Shown: positions 1-11,161, counted from the first letter of the stretch. The stretch is DNA of 64,000 nucleotides from Axinella damicornis (GCA_963931865.1 OZ007506.1:6403393-6467392), one strand, 5' to 3'. Notes: generated by a model not told the origin, from the sequence alone. Made by a program: numbers and translations.

Positions 1-455
1 AGTAATGACGTCCGATGAAAGTGCCCACTGTACGATAACTAGAGTTTGGATGAGCACTTTCAACATCTCCCAGCTGAGTGAAAGGTGATGGTACCAAACT
101 GTTTGTATAGTGCAATATTTTGGTGTATAACAGGTACAGATTTAAGGGGGAGTACATGATTGCCATGAATGAATATTCTGTGTCCGATAATGGCTACTGT
201 GACATCGAGGTCAAGTAAGTGCAAAGGTCGCATGTGGTAGGCCCTTTCCAAAGGGCAAGGTGCCCTTTGGGCTAATGTGCCCAAAAGCAATTGCTTTTGG
301 AAGTGAACTTTGCCAGCCCTTTGCACTTTGATACTTGAAATACTTAGCAGGCAAGGCTTCACAAGGTTTCTGAATGCTATTATGCCACCAAATTTCTACT
401 GGTCACTAGTCAACCCATTTCTGTCACACACACCTCACTGTATTGACGTACTGAC

Positions 456-2655
456 CTGCATGGCATAGGTGAGGCCTACTTCCCAATTAAACCACAGTGA
501 GAGAAGCACGGCGTAGATGGCCATGGCGTCCAGGCTAAGGTGGATCACGTCCACTGCTTCCTTGTAGCTAATCAACCCTCGAGGGAGGGGCCTGTTGTGT
601 GGGTGTGAGGGAGGCAGAGGGACGAGGAAGGGATGGAGAGAGAATTAGCCGCAGAGATAATATGATGGTTCAACGAATCATATTAGTGCTGCCACGATAT
701 ATCGATATCGCGATATATCGTAATATACAATTTCGTGACACAATAATTATGACCAAGGGCGCATCAACCCTAACAGCACTAGTGAGGCAGTATAGTGACA
801 TAAAACATGACCTACAATATCTCATATTGTGGCAGCACTACTTGTTCAACATTACACCATTTCCTGTATACCATCGGCCGAGTTTGAATTCCTAGTAAAA
901 ACATTGAGTTGCTTTATCGCCACAGTAATGCATATTGCACAACATGCAATGCATAACGTGCTAATTTCGCATGCTCAAAAGACACTCATAGTTCACAATT
1001 AAATTCCCGCCCTGTGAAATTCTGAACCCCCAATTAATAGCCTTAATGCCCTGTGTCTGACACAATAGCCTCGATGCCCTGCCTCTGACACAGCAGCCTC
1101 GATGCCCTGCCTCTGACACAGCAGCCTCGATGCCCTGCCTCTGACACAGCAGCCTCGATGCCCTGCCTCCGACACAGCAGCCTCGATGCCCTGCCTCTGA
1201 CACAGCAGCCTCGATGCCCTGCCTCTGACACAGCAGCCTCGATGCCCTGCCTCCGACACAGCAGCCTCGATGCTCTGCCTCCGACACAGCAGCCTCGATG
1301 CCCTGCCTCTGACACAGCAGCCTCGATGCCCTGCCTCTGACACAGCAGCCTCGATGCCCTGCCTCTGACACAGCAGCCTCGATGCCCTGCCTCTGACACA
1401 GCAGCCTCGATGCCCTGCCTCTGACACAGCAGCCTCGATGCCCTGCCTCCGACACAGCAGCCTCGATGCCCTGCCTCTGACACAGCAGCCTCGATGCCCT
1501 GCCTCTGATACAGCAGCCTCGATGCCCTGCCTCTGACACAGCAGCCTCGATGCCCTGCCTCTGATACAGCAGCCTCGATGCCCTGCCTCTGACACAGCAA
1601 CCTCGATGCCCTGCCTCTGATACAGCAGCCTCGATGCCCTGCCTCTGACACAGCAACCTCGATGCCCTGCCTCTGATACAGCAGCCTCGATGCCCTGCCT
1701 CTGACACAGCAGCCTCGATGCCCTGCCTCTGATACAGTAGCCTCAATGTCTCTTCCAATGACCCATAGCATGAACTGTGGGTACTCAATGGGTACCCTGG
1801 GGCGGAGTAATATAAATCATTTGACGGCTAATCACAAAGTTGATGGTTCAAGTCCCACTATGCCATGGGATTGTCTCTTTCACCCCAAAAAATGAGTAGG
1901 TATATTTCTAAAGGCATGCGTTTCCACCTGAAAAAGTTTTCACCCGAAATAGCTTACACCGCATCCATAACTTGGAGGGAATGTAAAGCTGTCAGTCCCA
2001 TGGTACTGGTTAGCATTAGCATTCAGTTGCTATTTTGCTCTACATGGTTGATTCTTTTAAAATAGGCCTCTCTGGAATCACTGCTGTGTTAGCTCACCTG
2101 TCTGGGTGGACCACTTTGTCCTTTTCAAAGTCCTTTACATCATCCATGATGCGAATGAGCAGCAGCAATGCCTGTGGGGGGGGGAGGGAGGGAGGGAGGG
2201 AGGGAGGGAGGGAGGGAGGGAGGGAGGGAGGGAGGGAGGGAGGGAGGGAGGGAGGGAGGGAGGGAGGGAGGGAGAGAGGGGGAGGGGAGGAGGGAGGGGA
2301 GAGGGAGAGGGAGGGGGGTGAGAGAGAGGGAGGGAGGGGAGGGAGGGAATATTTTGATACTAGGCAGTTTTACAGTGCAAATAAACAGCTAAAGTTACGT
2401 TTCCCTCTCCCCTTCAACCTATTCCTCCACTTACCCACTACCCTCCTCTCCCTCTTCCCTCATCCCCTCTCCCCCTCTCGTCTCCCCCTCATCCCCCTCT
2501 TCCTCACCAACTCTCCTATAAGCCCCCAGATGAACGTGCCCATGTTAATGTAGCCCTGCACCGTGTACAACCCGGAGAGACAGGGCCCAGATGCCAGCAG
2601 GAGAAAGACAATGGGAGGGGCTCGCTCCATCAGGAATGTCCACCAATTCCTCAGA
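456..2655 (-). CDS. UbiA-family prenyltransferase-like membrane protein (partial gene)
   Basis: Three minus-strand exons join in phase: 2655-2508, 2171-2098 and 591-456, all with AG/GT borders (donors gtgagg, gtgagc, gtcagt). The peptide begins with a tryptophan-rich stretch (LRNWWTFLMERAPP) and a hydrophobic segment, then RIMDDVKDFEKDK followed by VVHPDRPLPRGLIS, then a second hydrophobic helix. The acidic D-D-x-x-D-x-x-x-D cluster next to HPxRPLPRG resembles UbiA-type prenyltransferases, integral membrane enzymes that transfer isoprenoid chains using Mg-diphosphate. The 5' exon was not found, and the 3' part is unresolved: a minus-strand stretch near 280-180 (HMRPLHLLDLDVTVA) could belong to the next exon. 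The gene is divergent from CXXC1. The introns prove it is nuclear, although the motif style is close to bacterial UbiA proteins. Substrate unknown. Confidence 0.6.
684..840. mobile_element. Short element with TAGTGCTGCCAC terminal inverted repeats
   Basis: The ends are a 17-bp inverted repeat (TAGTGCTGCCACGATAT and ATATTGTGGCAGCACTA) with one mismatch, around 120 bp of AT-rich DNA. Just inside the left end is a palindrome of CGATATATCG units (about 696-722). It lies in the intron 592-2097 of the UbiA-like gene. I see no clear target-site duplication. It looks like a MITE, possibly hAT-related; the superfamily is inference. Confidence 0.6.
1048..1745. repeat. 28-bp minisatellite, about 25 copies
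   Basis: Direct tandem repetition of a 28-bp unit containing CTGACACAGCAGCCTCGATG, with sparse substitutions (C/T at the Gly/Arg-like position, ACA/ATA, GCA/CAA). Because 28 is not a multiple of three and the unit lacks minus-strand stops, all three minus frames stay open and encode the same 28-residue cyclic peptide. This explains the long reading frames here, which are not taken as genes. The array is intronic to the UbiA-like gene. Confidence 0.95.
2172..2345. repeat. (GGGA)n polypurine microsatellite next to a splice acceptor
   Basis: Nearly pure GGGA repeats with short GA/GGGG interruptions. Read on the minus strand this is a (TCCC)n polypyrimidine tract ending at the acceptor of exon 2171-2098. 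Further along, 2401-2507 is almost all pyrimidine on the plus strand, so the intron 2172-2507 combines a purine block and a pyrimidine block in opposite strand bias. Confidence 0.9.
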
Positions 2656-2692
2656 CTAACAGGAGATACAGATGCATAGGTAGATAATAGAC

Positions 2693-2733
<41 letters not shown>
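2693..2733. repeat. (GATA)n microsatellite
   Basis: About ten perfect GATA/AGAT units. Lies upstream of the recognised exons of the minus-strand UbiA-like gene, probably in a 5' intron or spacer. Confidence 0.95.
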
Positions 2734-2825
2734 CGTCTCCCTTTCTGTACAGCCCAAGTTTGTGTTAACCCTCAAATTTAACAGCAAATGTTCAGGAGTG
2801 ACATGCAACTACATTGATATGCATG

Positions 2826-2906
2826 TAGCCTTGTTCCCCGGCTCCTCCACAGCTTTTGCCGTTTTTTTGCGACAAAATGCTGCAGAGGAGCCTGGGAACA
2901 AGGCTA
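2826..2906. mobile_element. Hairpin element, TAGCCTTGTTCCC family
   Basis: Inverted repeat arms of about 30 bp (TAGCCTTGTTCCCCGGCTCC and its near complement ending GGGAACAAGGCTA) around a T-rich loop. Same end sequence as a dozen other hairpins in the window. Confidence 0.8.
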
Positions 2907-3260
2907 CACTGATACATCCATGGACGACCAAGTCTTATTTAAGAGACTCATGCACTTCAACTCTGAAGTGTATGTAGCTCTGAGCAATGGATGATGGTAC
3001 AAGGAGTATCATGCAGTGGAAAAGGCAAACTTCAGGGCCACCTGTAGAAGGTGGCCCCTGAAACTCAGTCCATTATTTCCATGTTTTAGTCAAGTCCGAG
3101 CCACAACTGTGGTTCCCAGTACAGGAGTGACCTCAATACTACTTGTGCATCACACCATAATTTATGCTGTTGCAGTCTTGGTACCTGCCCACTAACCGAA
3201 TCAGTGGTCCCTTGGTACCTACCAAGACAATGTCGTATCCGGCCCTCTCTTGTAATGAAC

Positions 3261-3362
3261 GAAGTGGTTATTGGTCCGGCAGGAAGTAGGGCGATGGGTT
3301 AGGGGGCAGGGCCAGTACTGAATGTGCATGTGTGTCCATTACCTATATTCCTGCCGGAAGCA
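3261..3362. mobile_element. Repeat copy with CCGGCAGGAAGTA inverted ends
   Basis: This copy and an inverted copy at 27047-27153 share GTGGTTATTGGTC, CAGGAAGTAGGGCG and TGAATGTGCATGTGTGTCC. Both have GGTCYRGCAGGAAGTA-like ends in inverted orientation, which is cleanest in the second copy. Probably a roughly 100-bp MITE family. Confidence 0.65.
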
Positions 3363-3370
3363 GCTAGTCT

Positions 3371-3689
3371 GGTTCCCAGACCCTACCCGCGAGTAAGGGT
3401 CTGGGCAAATGAACCGCGCTTCCGCATAGCCAAGGAATTTCATTCAGTGTACATTATTAGCTAGTAGCCTCGTTCCAGTTGCTGTGAGCAGGTCAGAAGC
3501 AGCAGGCACTAGACTCGCGACTGATGAATAACATTAGGTGCGCGAACGTATAACACTATTCATCAATCACATGTACTGGTTAACATGAGGTTTTCCCTAA
3601 TCAACACTTTCGCTGGAATGCAGTGCTCGGCTACACTGAAGGGTGGTTCATTTGCCCAGACCCTTACTCGCGGGTTGGGTCTGGGAAGC
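3371..3689. mobile_element. Element bounded by about 43-bp inverted repeats
   Basis: Left arm 3371-3415 (GTTCCCAGACCC, CGCGAGTAAGGGTCTGGGC, AAATGAACC) is nearly complementary to right arm 3644-3688. About 230 bp of unique-looking sequence lies between. The arm core, GTTCCCAGACCC, is shared with the hairpin family, suggesting a longer member or an insertion into a hairpin loop. Confidence 0.6.
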
Positions 3690-3781
3690 AGCATATGTGC
3701 TCCTCCATATGCTATACAATAATCTTATATGGGTTAGGGTGTGGCTACGACTGTATGCATTGCATATCACTGCATATCATG

Positions 3782-3891
3782 TAGTCTCGTTCCCAGACCC
3801 AAACAACCCCAGCGAGGATCGCTTGCAGTATCCCCCGCGAGATACTGCAAGCGATCTTCGCTGGGGTTGTTTGGGTCTGGGAACGAGACTA
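3782..3891. mobile_element. Near-perfect 110-bp hairpin element, TAGTCTCGTTCCCAG family
   Basis: Arms of about 50 bp pair almost without mismatch, starting TAGTCTCGTTCCCAGACCC and ending GGGTCTGGGAACGAGACTA. The 9-mer CATATCATG occurs immediately before the left end and again two bases after the right end, consistent with a target-site duplication. Confidence 0.9.
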
Positions 3892-4321
3892 TACATATCA
3901 TGCATATGGACGTGCTTCTTCATACAATGCATGTACCTATAACTTGGTGGCGTCTCAGGTGTGTCACCGCTCCCTGGCGGCTCCTCAGGAGCGTCTTCGG
4001 TCTTTCTGAACGCCACTTTCATCTCTGAATCTCTCAGGTGAATCTGAATAAATTAAGGTTAATTATTAAAACCGCCCACTTTTGAACACAAGTTAGGTTT
4101 CTAACCTGTGGCTGCGTTCTTTACTGCGGATGTCTGGGATTGAAACTGTGAGTGACTTCCCAGTAAGCTGATATAGTCTGTACGCTATGGACTCTAGTTT
4201 TACAGTGAAGCTAGCTCTGGTACAAATGTACGTGCATGCAGCGGGTTAGCTGCGCATTAATTAGAATGTAGCCACATTGAAAGTCTTACTCCAGGCTTCC
4301 CCTTGATTTTCAGCACAAGCG

Positions 4322-7300
4322 ATGGACAGCAAGAAGATAGTGGAAGTGTTCATTGAGACAGATGAAGAAGATGAGTCGTTCAGCAGTAGCAGTGATGAGG
4401 GAGAAGAAAGGGGTGGGGCATGTCCTGGAGGCACACGGTGGCAGAAGGCAGCGGAACAGAGCCACAAGGTTAATGTTGATGACCCCACCTCTCCTGGTGG
4501 ACAAACCATCTCGGGGCGTCCTCCTGTCGCTCTCCTAGGTCTGGTTGAGATGCCTGAGCAAGCTGGCTTTGACCTTGACGATCGGGATGATGACAACGAG
4601 AGGGTAGAAACAATGAAGGCAGGAGAGGAGGATCTGAGTAGTTCAAGTGATTCTGATTCGGATTCAGATTCCCCTTCTCCATCTCCCCTTTGGAGGGATG
4701 TTGGAGGTGCCTCAGGTCAGGTGGAACCTCCTGGTGAGCTTGATGCAATGGGGTTGAAGCTGCAAACGATCGCCTCGTTTCCAACTCAGGCAAGGGCTCA
4801 GAACATGGCTGGCAAAAACTTTGGAGGTGTTCCTATTATCGATCCAAGCAAACTGTACTGCATATGCAGACAACCTGCTCAGACCTATGGCATGATCCAG
4901 TGCTACGACTGTTGTGACTGGTTTCACGGTACATGTGTCGGGATAACGCGCCAAAGAGCATCTCTCGTGAGGCAGTACTACTGCCCTCTGTGCATAGACA
5001 AGGACCCAACCTTGGTGTCCATCTTTGGTAACAAGGAGGAAAAGAGGGAGATGGAAAAGGAGGTGTATTTTGAAAAACAACCGAGAAGGTCAGCTCATTT
5101 CGGTGGCAGTAAGAAGGGAGGCAAGAAACACAGTCGTCGGTGCGGAGAGTGCATAGCATGCCTACGTGAAATTGACTGTCGCAAATGCAGATTCTGCAAG
5201 GATATGCCAAAGTATGGTGGCCCTGGTCGGATGCGACAGAAGTGTATCAAGAGGCAGTGCCTGAAGTACTCGAGGATTCTGTACGCTGAGGATCCTCTGC
5301 ATAGCAAGAAGAGAATATGGCAGCAAGATATCGCGGCTGAGTTGAAAGCGGTTGGCGGTGAGCTGGCGGATGTGAGTGAGACAGCTTCAACTGCCAGCAT
5401 TGAGTCTCTCACTGAGACCTCTAGTCAAGAAGCTTTAAGCCTGGCTGCAGTAAACACTGATACCATGCAGCAGTATGGAAGATCTGAGGATGCTGCATTG
5501 GATGGAAAGCCTCTTGAGAGTTCAAAAGCTTCGGAAGTCGAGGGCGAGAACGTTAAAAGAGCTCCCCCAAAATCGAAGCCCCCTCCCAAGAAGAAGCCAG
5601 CGAAGAGGCTCGGCAGGGGGAGAAAGCAGAAGCAGAGAGGTGCTCAGAGGTCCACAGCTAAGAAGGCAGAGACCAGACTGAGCGCTTCAGATTTTGACCT
5701 ACCCCGGGTAAGTATCAGCATGCAGGCCAGTCTGTGTCAACAAAATCAGTAGTCAGGGGATTAAGGTATGATTCATGTTAGTTCAGTACTATTGTGACCA
5801 TATTCCTTCCTCCTCACTCTCCCCCCTAACTTTGTGTTCCAATTCCCTCATCCTCTCTCCCTGTATTCTCCTTTCTCCAGACCTCATCAGGTCGTCGGAC
5901 GAGGAAGCCATTTTCTGACTTCCTCCTTGGAGGTTATAGTCGTGAGGAGACGCACAAGTCGCAGCAATGCCAGGGGCCAGGGTGTGTGTTTGCTGCACGA
6001 CCACACTCCAAGTACTGCAGTGAGGAGTGTGGCGTACAGCTAGCTATGAAGTGAGTTAGCCTCAAACTCAGGTGCTGTAGGGAGGGGAAAGAGCACTTTG
6101 TGCTTGTGGGGATAGTGTATCAAACAGCCTCAGGGCTACATGTAGGTACATAATGCATAGTTTATTTACGATGTGTTTGTGAGGGCTTGGGAATGAGGCC
6201 ATGAATTGAGTGCAAATCATCTACATTTGTATACCTCCCCTCTCACTTGCTCTCTCTCTCTCCCTCCCTCCTTCCCTCTCTCCCTCCCTTCCCCCTCTGT
6301 CCCTCCCTCCCTCCCTCTGCCCCTCTGCCCCTCCCTCCCTTCATCCCTCCTCCTTCCCTTCCCTCCCTCCCTCCCTTCATCCCTCCCCCTTCCCTTCCCT
6401 CCCTCCCTCCCACTTTCCAGTCGTATCAAGACATTCCTGCCTGAAAAGCAGAAGCTGTGGGCTGGAGCTGAGGAACCCATTGCCACCAGAAACAACAGAG
6501 AGAAGCTGGAGCAACTGGAGGGAGAGCAGAAGGTACCGTGTGTGTCATCATTGAGCCAGTGAGCACTGGAATAATGGTTAGAACAGCGAGTAAATAGCTT
6601 ACAAGGTCATAGTGTAGCCTCGTTCCCAGGCCCCACCCAGCTTTTTTGTGGAAGAGTCTGGGAACGACGCTTATGGCATATAATGCATGGCAGTAGACCA
6701 CTTGTATGTGGTGCTGGATCAGTGGTTTGAATACACCCTTGGGGGGGGGGGGGGGGGGGGGGGGGGCTATATATGGAGCATAACCTCCAACAGGGCATGA
6801 AACTTGCACCATTGAATATATTATGTGCAAAGCTAGTCTCATTCCCAGAACCTCAATACGCATGGAGGGATCTGACTAGTGCCAAGCTGCATATACGTAA
6901 TGAAGGGCACTGAGTAACCTCATGTTTGAAATGTGTGCATCCCTCCTAGTGTAAGGCACTCATTCAAATGTCTACCTGTTGCTCTAAATTGGCGTACATG
7001 TGTACTGTCACAGTAAAAGAAGTCCTTTTTTTCATTAGATGGAGTTGATAAAAATTGCAGATGATAAACAAGTGAATTAGAAGCACTTGAATGTGGGAGG
7101 TCAAGGGTCATTTCTTATGGTCACTATGCTTATCCATCAACCTGCAGTCTATAATGTAGCCTCGTACCCAGGCCCTCACGCGGAACGCGGATCCGCGTGA
7201 GGGCCTGGGTACGAGGCTATCTATAATGTACGTACCTCCAATGAAATCCTTGTGTGCCATGTGAGCGTAATTATGCAAACTGTAACTTACTGTTCTGGAT

Positions 7301-8865
7301 GACTTCTGACCCCTTTCTTTAATAGTGATTTTAATTATTTGAACCCTTCATTTATTCGAACGCCACCGTTTTTGAACACCTACGTTTAAGCTTATTATTG
7401 GCATCTCGATGTCCATAAAGACATGCATGATTATCATGTTCATCATCATAATAGTATTGGGTGGGTGCAGCAGGATATCAGATGAGTCTGTTTGTGTTGC
7501 GTGTCCAAAGGACGAGTGAGTCAAATACAAACAGATGGTCCTGCAGTATTATCCATACAATGATGGATTTAATACTGTACACTTTGACCAACCTTCTGTA
7601 TTCTGGGGCACATGACTTGTGCAAGTAAGCTGTCTAATATGGGTAGTCCACTATGGGAAACTATCGGACAGCTCGCCTATGGTATTGTAAGTCTACAATA
7701 TTGCCAACCCCTATGTCATAAGTTACATGTATGTAGATTCATAACTTCTCTGTGTCATGGCTGTGGTCCTTTGATTCTGTTCCCTACCTCAGCTAATCCG
7801 CAGTCGTCTGGAGGAGCTGGACCACCGAACACAGGCCATTGACGTCCACGTGACCAGACTGGCGGGGGTGACTCCAGTACGGGAAGATGAGGTACGTGTA
7901 ACTGGATATCATCACAAGAGCCTCTTAGGTGATTGTGACAGACTTATCTCCGGAGGTGCTTCACCTTGTGGGGAGAATAGTGATGCATGTTTGTGATGAC
8001 AGCATTTCACTCCTTGAGTATCACTGCAGTTGTAGACTGACTGACCTGCTTGACTTCCTTACCATGTATCACATGTCTGCTGCCAGCTATTCAGTTGACC
8101 ACTAGAAATTTTAATGAGTAGCCCTAGGCCTAGTTGGAAACTTGTAGGTTATGTCAGAGTCTGAGATCCCCCTATGTGGTCTACAGCATAAATTTTAGGT
8201 TTACATTAATTAGATGAGTGTCTCAACCTGTTTCTCTTCCAGAGTTCGGAGGTCGAGAGCGATGACCTGACCATCCACTGTGCTACCTGCAGCCAGCCTG
8301 TCACCCTCAAGAAGGCCATGGTGCACCTGGAGAAGTGCTTCTCTAAGGTAGGTCACATACCCACACCAGGTATTAATAGAGATCTGTCGCATTCCCACAT
8401 GATGTTGTCACAGTACCATACTTGCATGAAGTCCTACCATAAGGGAAGGAGTTAAAGGAGCCATTAGTCTATTGGTCTAGACCAATTTCGAGAGAAAATT
8501 TGTCTAACTGGATAGACTAAGGAGCCATTATATGTAGTACATTTCCTCACGTGAGTGACGCGGTGAAGGGTAGAAAGACCTAAATGAACATGGCCGTACG
8601 TGGGTCTCAGAACAGCAAGAAGAGTAAAGGGGTACCAGGTAACATACCACACGTATCTACATGTAGCTAGCTGGGGGCGACTGTCATACTCACTGAGCGT
8701 TGAATGTGTAGATGGTTGAATAACACGCAAAACGTAGCGTACTGATTCTGAAGATTTTGCCATTTGTATGTCATGCTCACGTGAGGAAATGTACCAGACC
8801 CTCCCCACTTTATCGTACTGCAAGCGACGAAAAGCTAAGCGTGGGCGTATACACATGTGGTCAAC

Positions 8866-8897
<32 letters not shown>

Positions 8898-11161
8898 CTT
8901 TCCGTGTTTTACACTATCATTGTCTTGTTCTCCCTACCAGCTTGAAGGGATGGTTTCGTTTGGCTCTATCGTGAAAAATGAAGGGTAAGAGACGGAACGG
9001 AGTGTTACAGTTCTAAATTAACTGTTGAGCAATGCTGTGTTTGAATCTCAGCTGGTACCTGGGTTTGATTCCAGATGGTTTTCAATTGCTCATTTTAACA
9101 ATTCTGAGTATTCTGAGTATTTGTGAGTACCTACTTAACTGTCTAAACCATTGAATAGTGTATGGTGGAATACGTTCATGAGGAGATATCACATTTATCC
9201 TCTAAGCGGGCATTGTGGCTGATATCCATGCTTAAAATGTTACTATGTAAAACTGGCTGCTGCAAAACTATTTTCATGCATGTCATCCTGGACTTGAGAG
9301 TTTACATTGTATGAGCCACAAGGCACTCACTACCGTGTCTATTACATACCACATCCACATGTAAACTACTTATACTTCCTTGGTAACAACTGAAGAATGT
9401 TTGTGTATGACCAGCTGGGCCTTATGACTTACGTGTAGCTAGTGACACATTGTACACCTTCAAGAGTGGAACATGATTGGCTAGTAAGCTCTTTCAGTCA
9501 TGTGATGTAATGTGTTATCCTCCTGTCTGTCACACCATGCACACTACAGCACCAACATCTTTTGTGACAAATACGACACCTTGCAGAAGACCTACTGCAA
9601 GCGGTTGAGGGTACTCTGCCCAGAACACACCAAAGAACCCAAGGTACGTGCCGTATTAGTCTGCCCACTGTAGCAGAAGGAAGAATGCAATGAGGTAAGG
9701 GAAGAGATTCGTCCTCCTTTTTTCCTCTTGCCTGTGATGAGGCTTTGTGGAGACCATGCATATGTTTGCAAGTGGGTTGGTAGTGAAGCGGACTATGTAC
9801 ATCCCCTCATCAGTCCTATTACCATAGAGCCATGCATTGTAAGTGTCAAGAGAATGGGAGCCTGGCTTTGTACTCTCTATCTCAGTAGTCTAATAATCTC
9901 TGGACAGTAAGCGTAAACTCACTCTAGTGATCCTCGGGCCAGAACGCACCAAAGAACCCTAGGTACATGCTATGTTGGTCCAACCCATATGTAGGATGTA
10001 GCAGGAAGTAATGATTATCATGGAGGGGGAGAAATGTGTCCCAGCATTTTGTAGGCTGTGCGGAGACAGTGGAAGTGGTTGGTAGTGAAGTCGGTCTACA
10101 TCCTCTATACCGGTCTACATACTCTGTAGTAATCTTTAGTAATCTCTAGTAATCTGTAGTAATCTCCAGTAATCTCCAGTAATCTTGCTAGTAATCCTTT
10201 TGTAATCCGGTCGACATACTCTCTAGTAATCTCTAGTAATCTCTAGTAATCTCCAGTAATCTTGCTAGTAATCCTTTTGTAATCTCTTTACCCTAGATCG
10301 GTCCCAGCGAGGTATGTGGCTGTCCCCTGGATCCCCAGTTCCCTGCCGTGACCTCTGAATGCCGAGAGTTCTGTCGACAGCCTAAGAGGGCATGTGTGCG
10401 ACACTACTGCTGGGAGAAATTACGGAGGGCGGAGATCGACCAGGAGAAGCTCAACTTGGTAAGATATAGGATGCCCGAGTTTTAGAGATTAGAGAACATC
10501 GCAAGAATCACAGGATAGGAGGAATAAGGAGTGTGATTGGTTACATAGTTCTTTTAGTGATGTATACCAGACCATTGAGTAGAGTGGAGGATTAAGGTTC
10601 TACTAGTCTCACTCCCATCTCATTCCCAGACCAGTCTGGGAATGAGATGGGAGTGGGACTGATACCCTGCTCCCTACATGTATTGTAACAACGCTTTATA
10701 GGCAGAGTGTCAAGTTATCCTGCATGTGGCTTTACCAAGGTACGTCATTGAAGCAGTGCGGGAGCATGTATTTGGTCAGATGCTAATTTTGGGACACCAA
10801 ATATCGACTCACATGGTACAAAACGAAACACTTTCATTCAGACCGACTCTTTTCCTTTTATCTATCTATCTCACAGTTTCATAGGTTTTGAATTTAATAA
10901 TCTACGAACTGCTCTTGTCCAGCAAATAACTGCTACACTGCCCCTACACAGTATCTGAAGCTCGAGGAGGTGAGTGAGCAGTCGCGGCTTCACCAGTGGC
11001 AGATTGAGCACAGAGGTTCTGTCCTGGCCGTGATGCTGCACCATACCATCCGCCATGACGACAAAGAAGACGCCAGTGCCGCCACTGGCAGCAGTAACGG
11101 TAGTGGTGGTGTAGGAACACTTGGCATGGACATCATAGACCCGGCTATGGACCTAAGCTAG
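4322..11161 (+). CDS. CXXC1: CXXC-type zinc finger protein 1 (CFP1), complete 9-exon gene
   Basis: DNA-binding subunit of the SET1/COMPASS H3K4 methyltransferase complex, which binds unmethylated CpG. Exons: 4322-5707, 5881-6050, 6421-6532, 7793-7891, 8243-8347, 8941-8984, 9550-9643, 10297-10458, 10952-11161; all phases match, giving 793 aa. Residues 10-125 are acidic and serine-rich. A PHD finger spans about 178-228 (YCICRQPAQTYGMIQC, WFHGTCVGI, YYCPLC). The CXXC domain spans about 266-318 (CGECIACLREIDCRKCRFCK, then KYGGPGRMRQKC). A lysine/proline-rich likely nuclear-localisation segment follows (PPPKKKPAKRLGRGRKQKQR). Exons 2-9 encode the conserved C-terminal domain (QCQGPGCVFAARPHSKYCS; YCKRLRVLCPEHTKEPK; RHYCWEKLRRAEID). 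Human CFP1 is about 656 aa and has its PHD finger near the N-terminus, so this protein has a long N-terminal extension. The start is the first ATG of a long open exon; an upstream exon cannot be excluded. Confidence 0.96.
6237..6420. repeat. (CCCT)n polypyrimidine tract at CXXC1 exon 3 acceptor
   Basis: About 180 bases of CCCT/CTTC-rich pyrimidine repeats ending directly in the CAG acceptor of exon 3 (6421-6532). It acts in position as a greatly enlarged polypyrimidine tract. Confidence 0.9.
6614..6675. mobile_element. Hairpin element (degenerate), TAGCCTCGTTCCCAG family
   Basis: Starts TAGCCTCGTTCCCAGGCCC and ends AGTCTGGGAACGACGCT, with an imperfect right arm. Intron 3 of CXXC1. A 26-base poly-G run follows at 6741-6766, and a single arm (AGTCTCATTCCCAGA) lies near 6835. 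Confidence 0.7.
7157..7219. mobile_element. Hairpin element with exact 9-bp target-site duplication
   Basis: A 63-bp near-perfect palindrome beginning TAGCCTCGTACCCAGGCCC, with a BamHI-like GGATCC centre and end GGGTACGAGGCTA. The 9-mer TCTATAATG flanks it directly on both sides. Lies in CXXC1 intron 3. Confidence 0.9.
8538..8793. mobile_element. Element with TACATTTCCTCACGTGAG inverted ends
   Basis: Perfect 18-bp inverted repeats at 8538-8555 and 8776-8793 around about 220 bp with no long open frame. Located in intron 5 of CXXC1. Probably a MITE; no other copy seen in the window. Confidence 0.6.
8870..8898. repeat. (CA)n microsatellite before CXXC1 exon 6
   Basis: Fourteen CA units ending 42 bases before exon 6 (8941). 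Confidence 0.95.
10125..10290. repeat. Tandem AGTAATCTCT decamers before CXXC1 exon 8
   Basis: Diverged 10-bp units (AGTAATCTCT / AGTAATCTCC / AGTAATCTTG), with a second-order duplication of a block of about 70 bp. The array ends a few bases before the exon 8 acceptor (CCCTAG, 10296). Confidence 0.85.
10605..10660. mobile_element. Perfect 56-bp palindrome, short member of the CCCAGA hairpin family
   Basis: AGTCTCACTCCCATCTCATT followed by CCCAGACC and its exact complement. Lies in CXXC1 intron 8. Ends resemble the TAGTCTC hairpin family. Confidence 0.85.

Larger units (their letters stand above)
2907..4321. other. Spacer between the divergent UbiA-like and CXXC1 genes
   Basis: No coding exon recognised. 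It holds the repeats annotated at 3261-3362, 3371-3689 and 3782-3891. The final 400 bases probably contain the CXXC1 promoter and 5' UTR. A possible acceptor (TTGATTTTCAG) sits eight bases before the CXXC1 ATG, so a non-coding first exon, or a short upstream coding exon, may lie here. Confidence 0.45.

Noticed and set aside
1048..1745. CRISPR-like regular array
   Set aside because: Units are contiguous with no variable spacers, and the genome is animal; it is an ordinary minisatellite.
999..1788. Three long overlapping minus-strand open frames of 198-275 codons
   Set aside because: All three are the same 28-bp minisatellite read in different frames; they arise from repeat length, not from a gene.
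2106..2553. Gly-Arg-Glu repeat open frames on the plus strand
   Set aside because: Translation of the GGGA microsatellite; the opposite strand carries a better supported spliced gene.
4712..5412. Three minus-strand frames of 105-124 codons
   Set aside because: Antisense shadows of the CXXC1 first exon.
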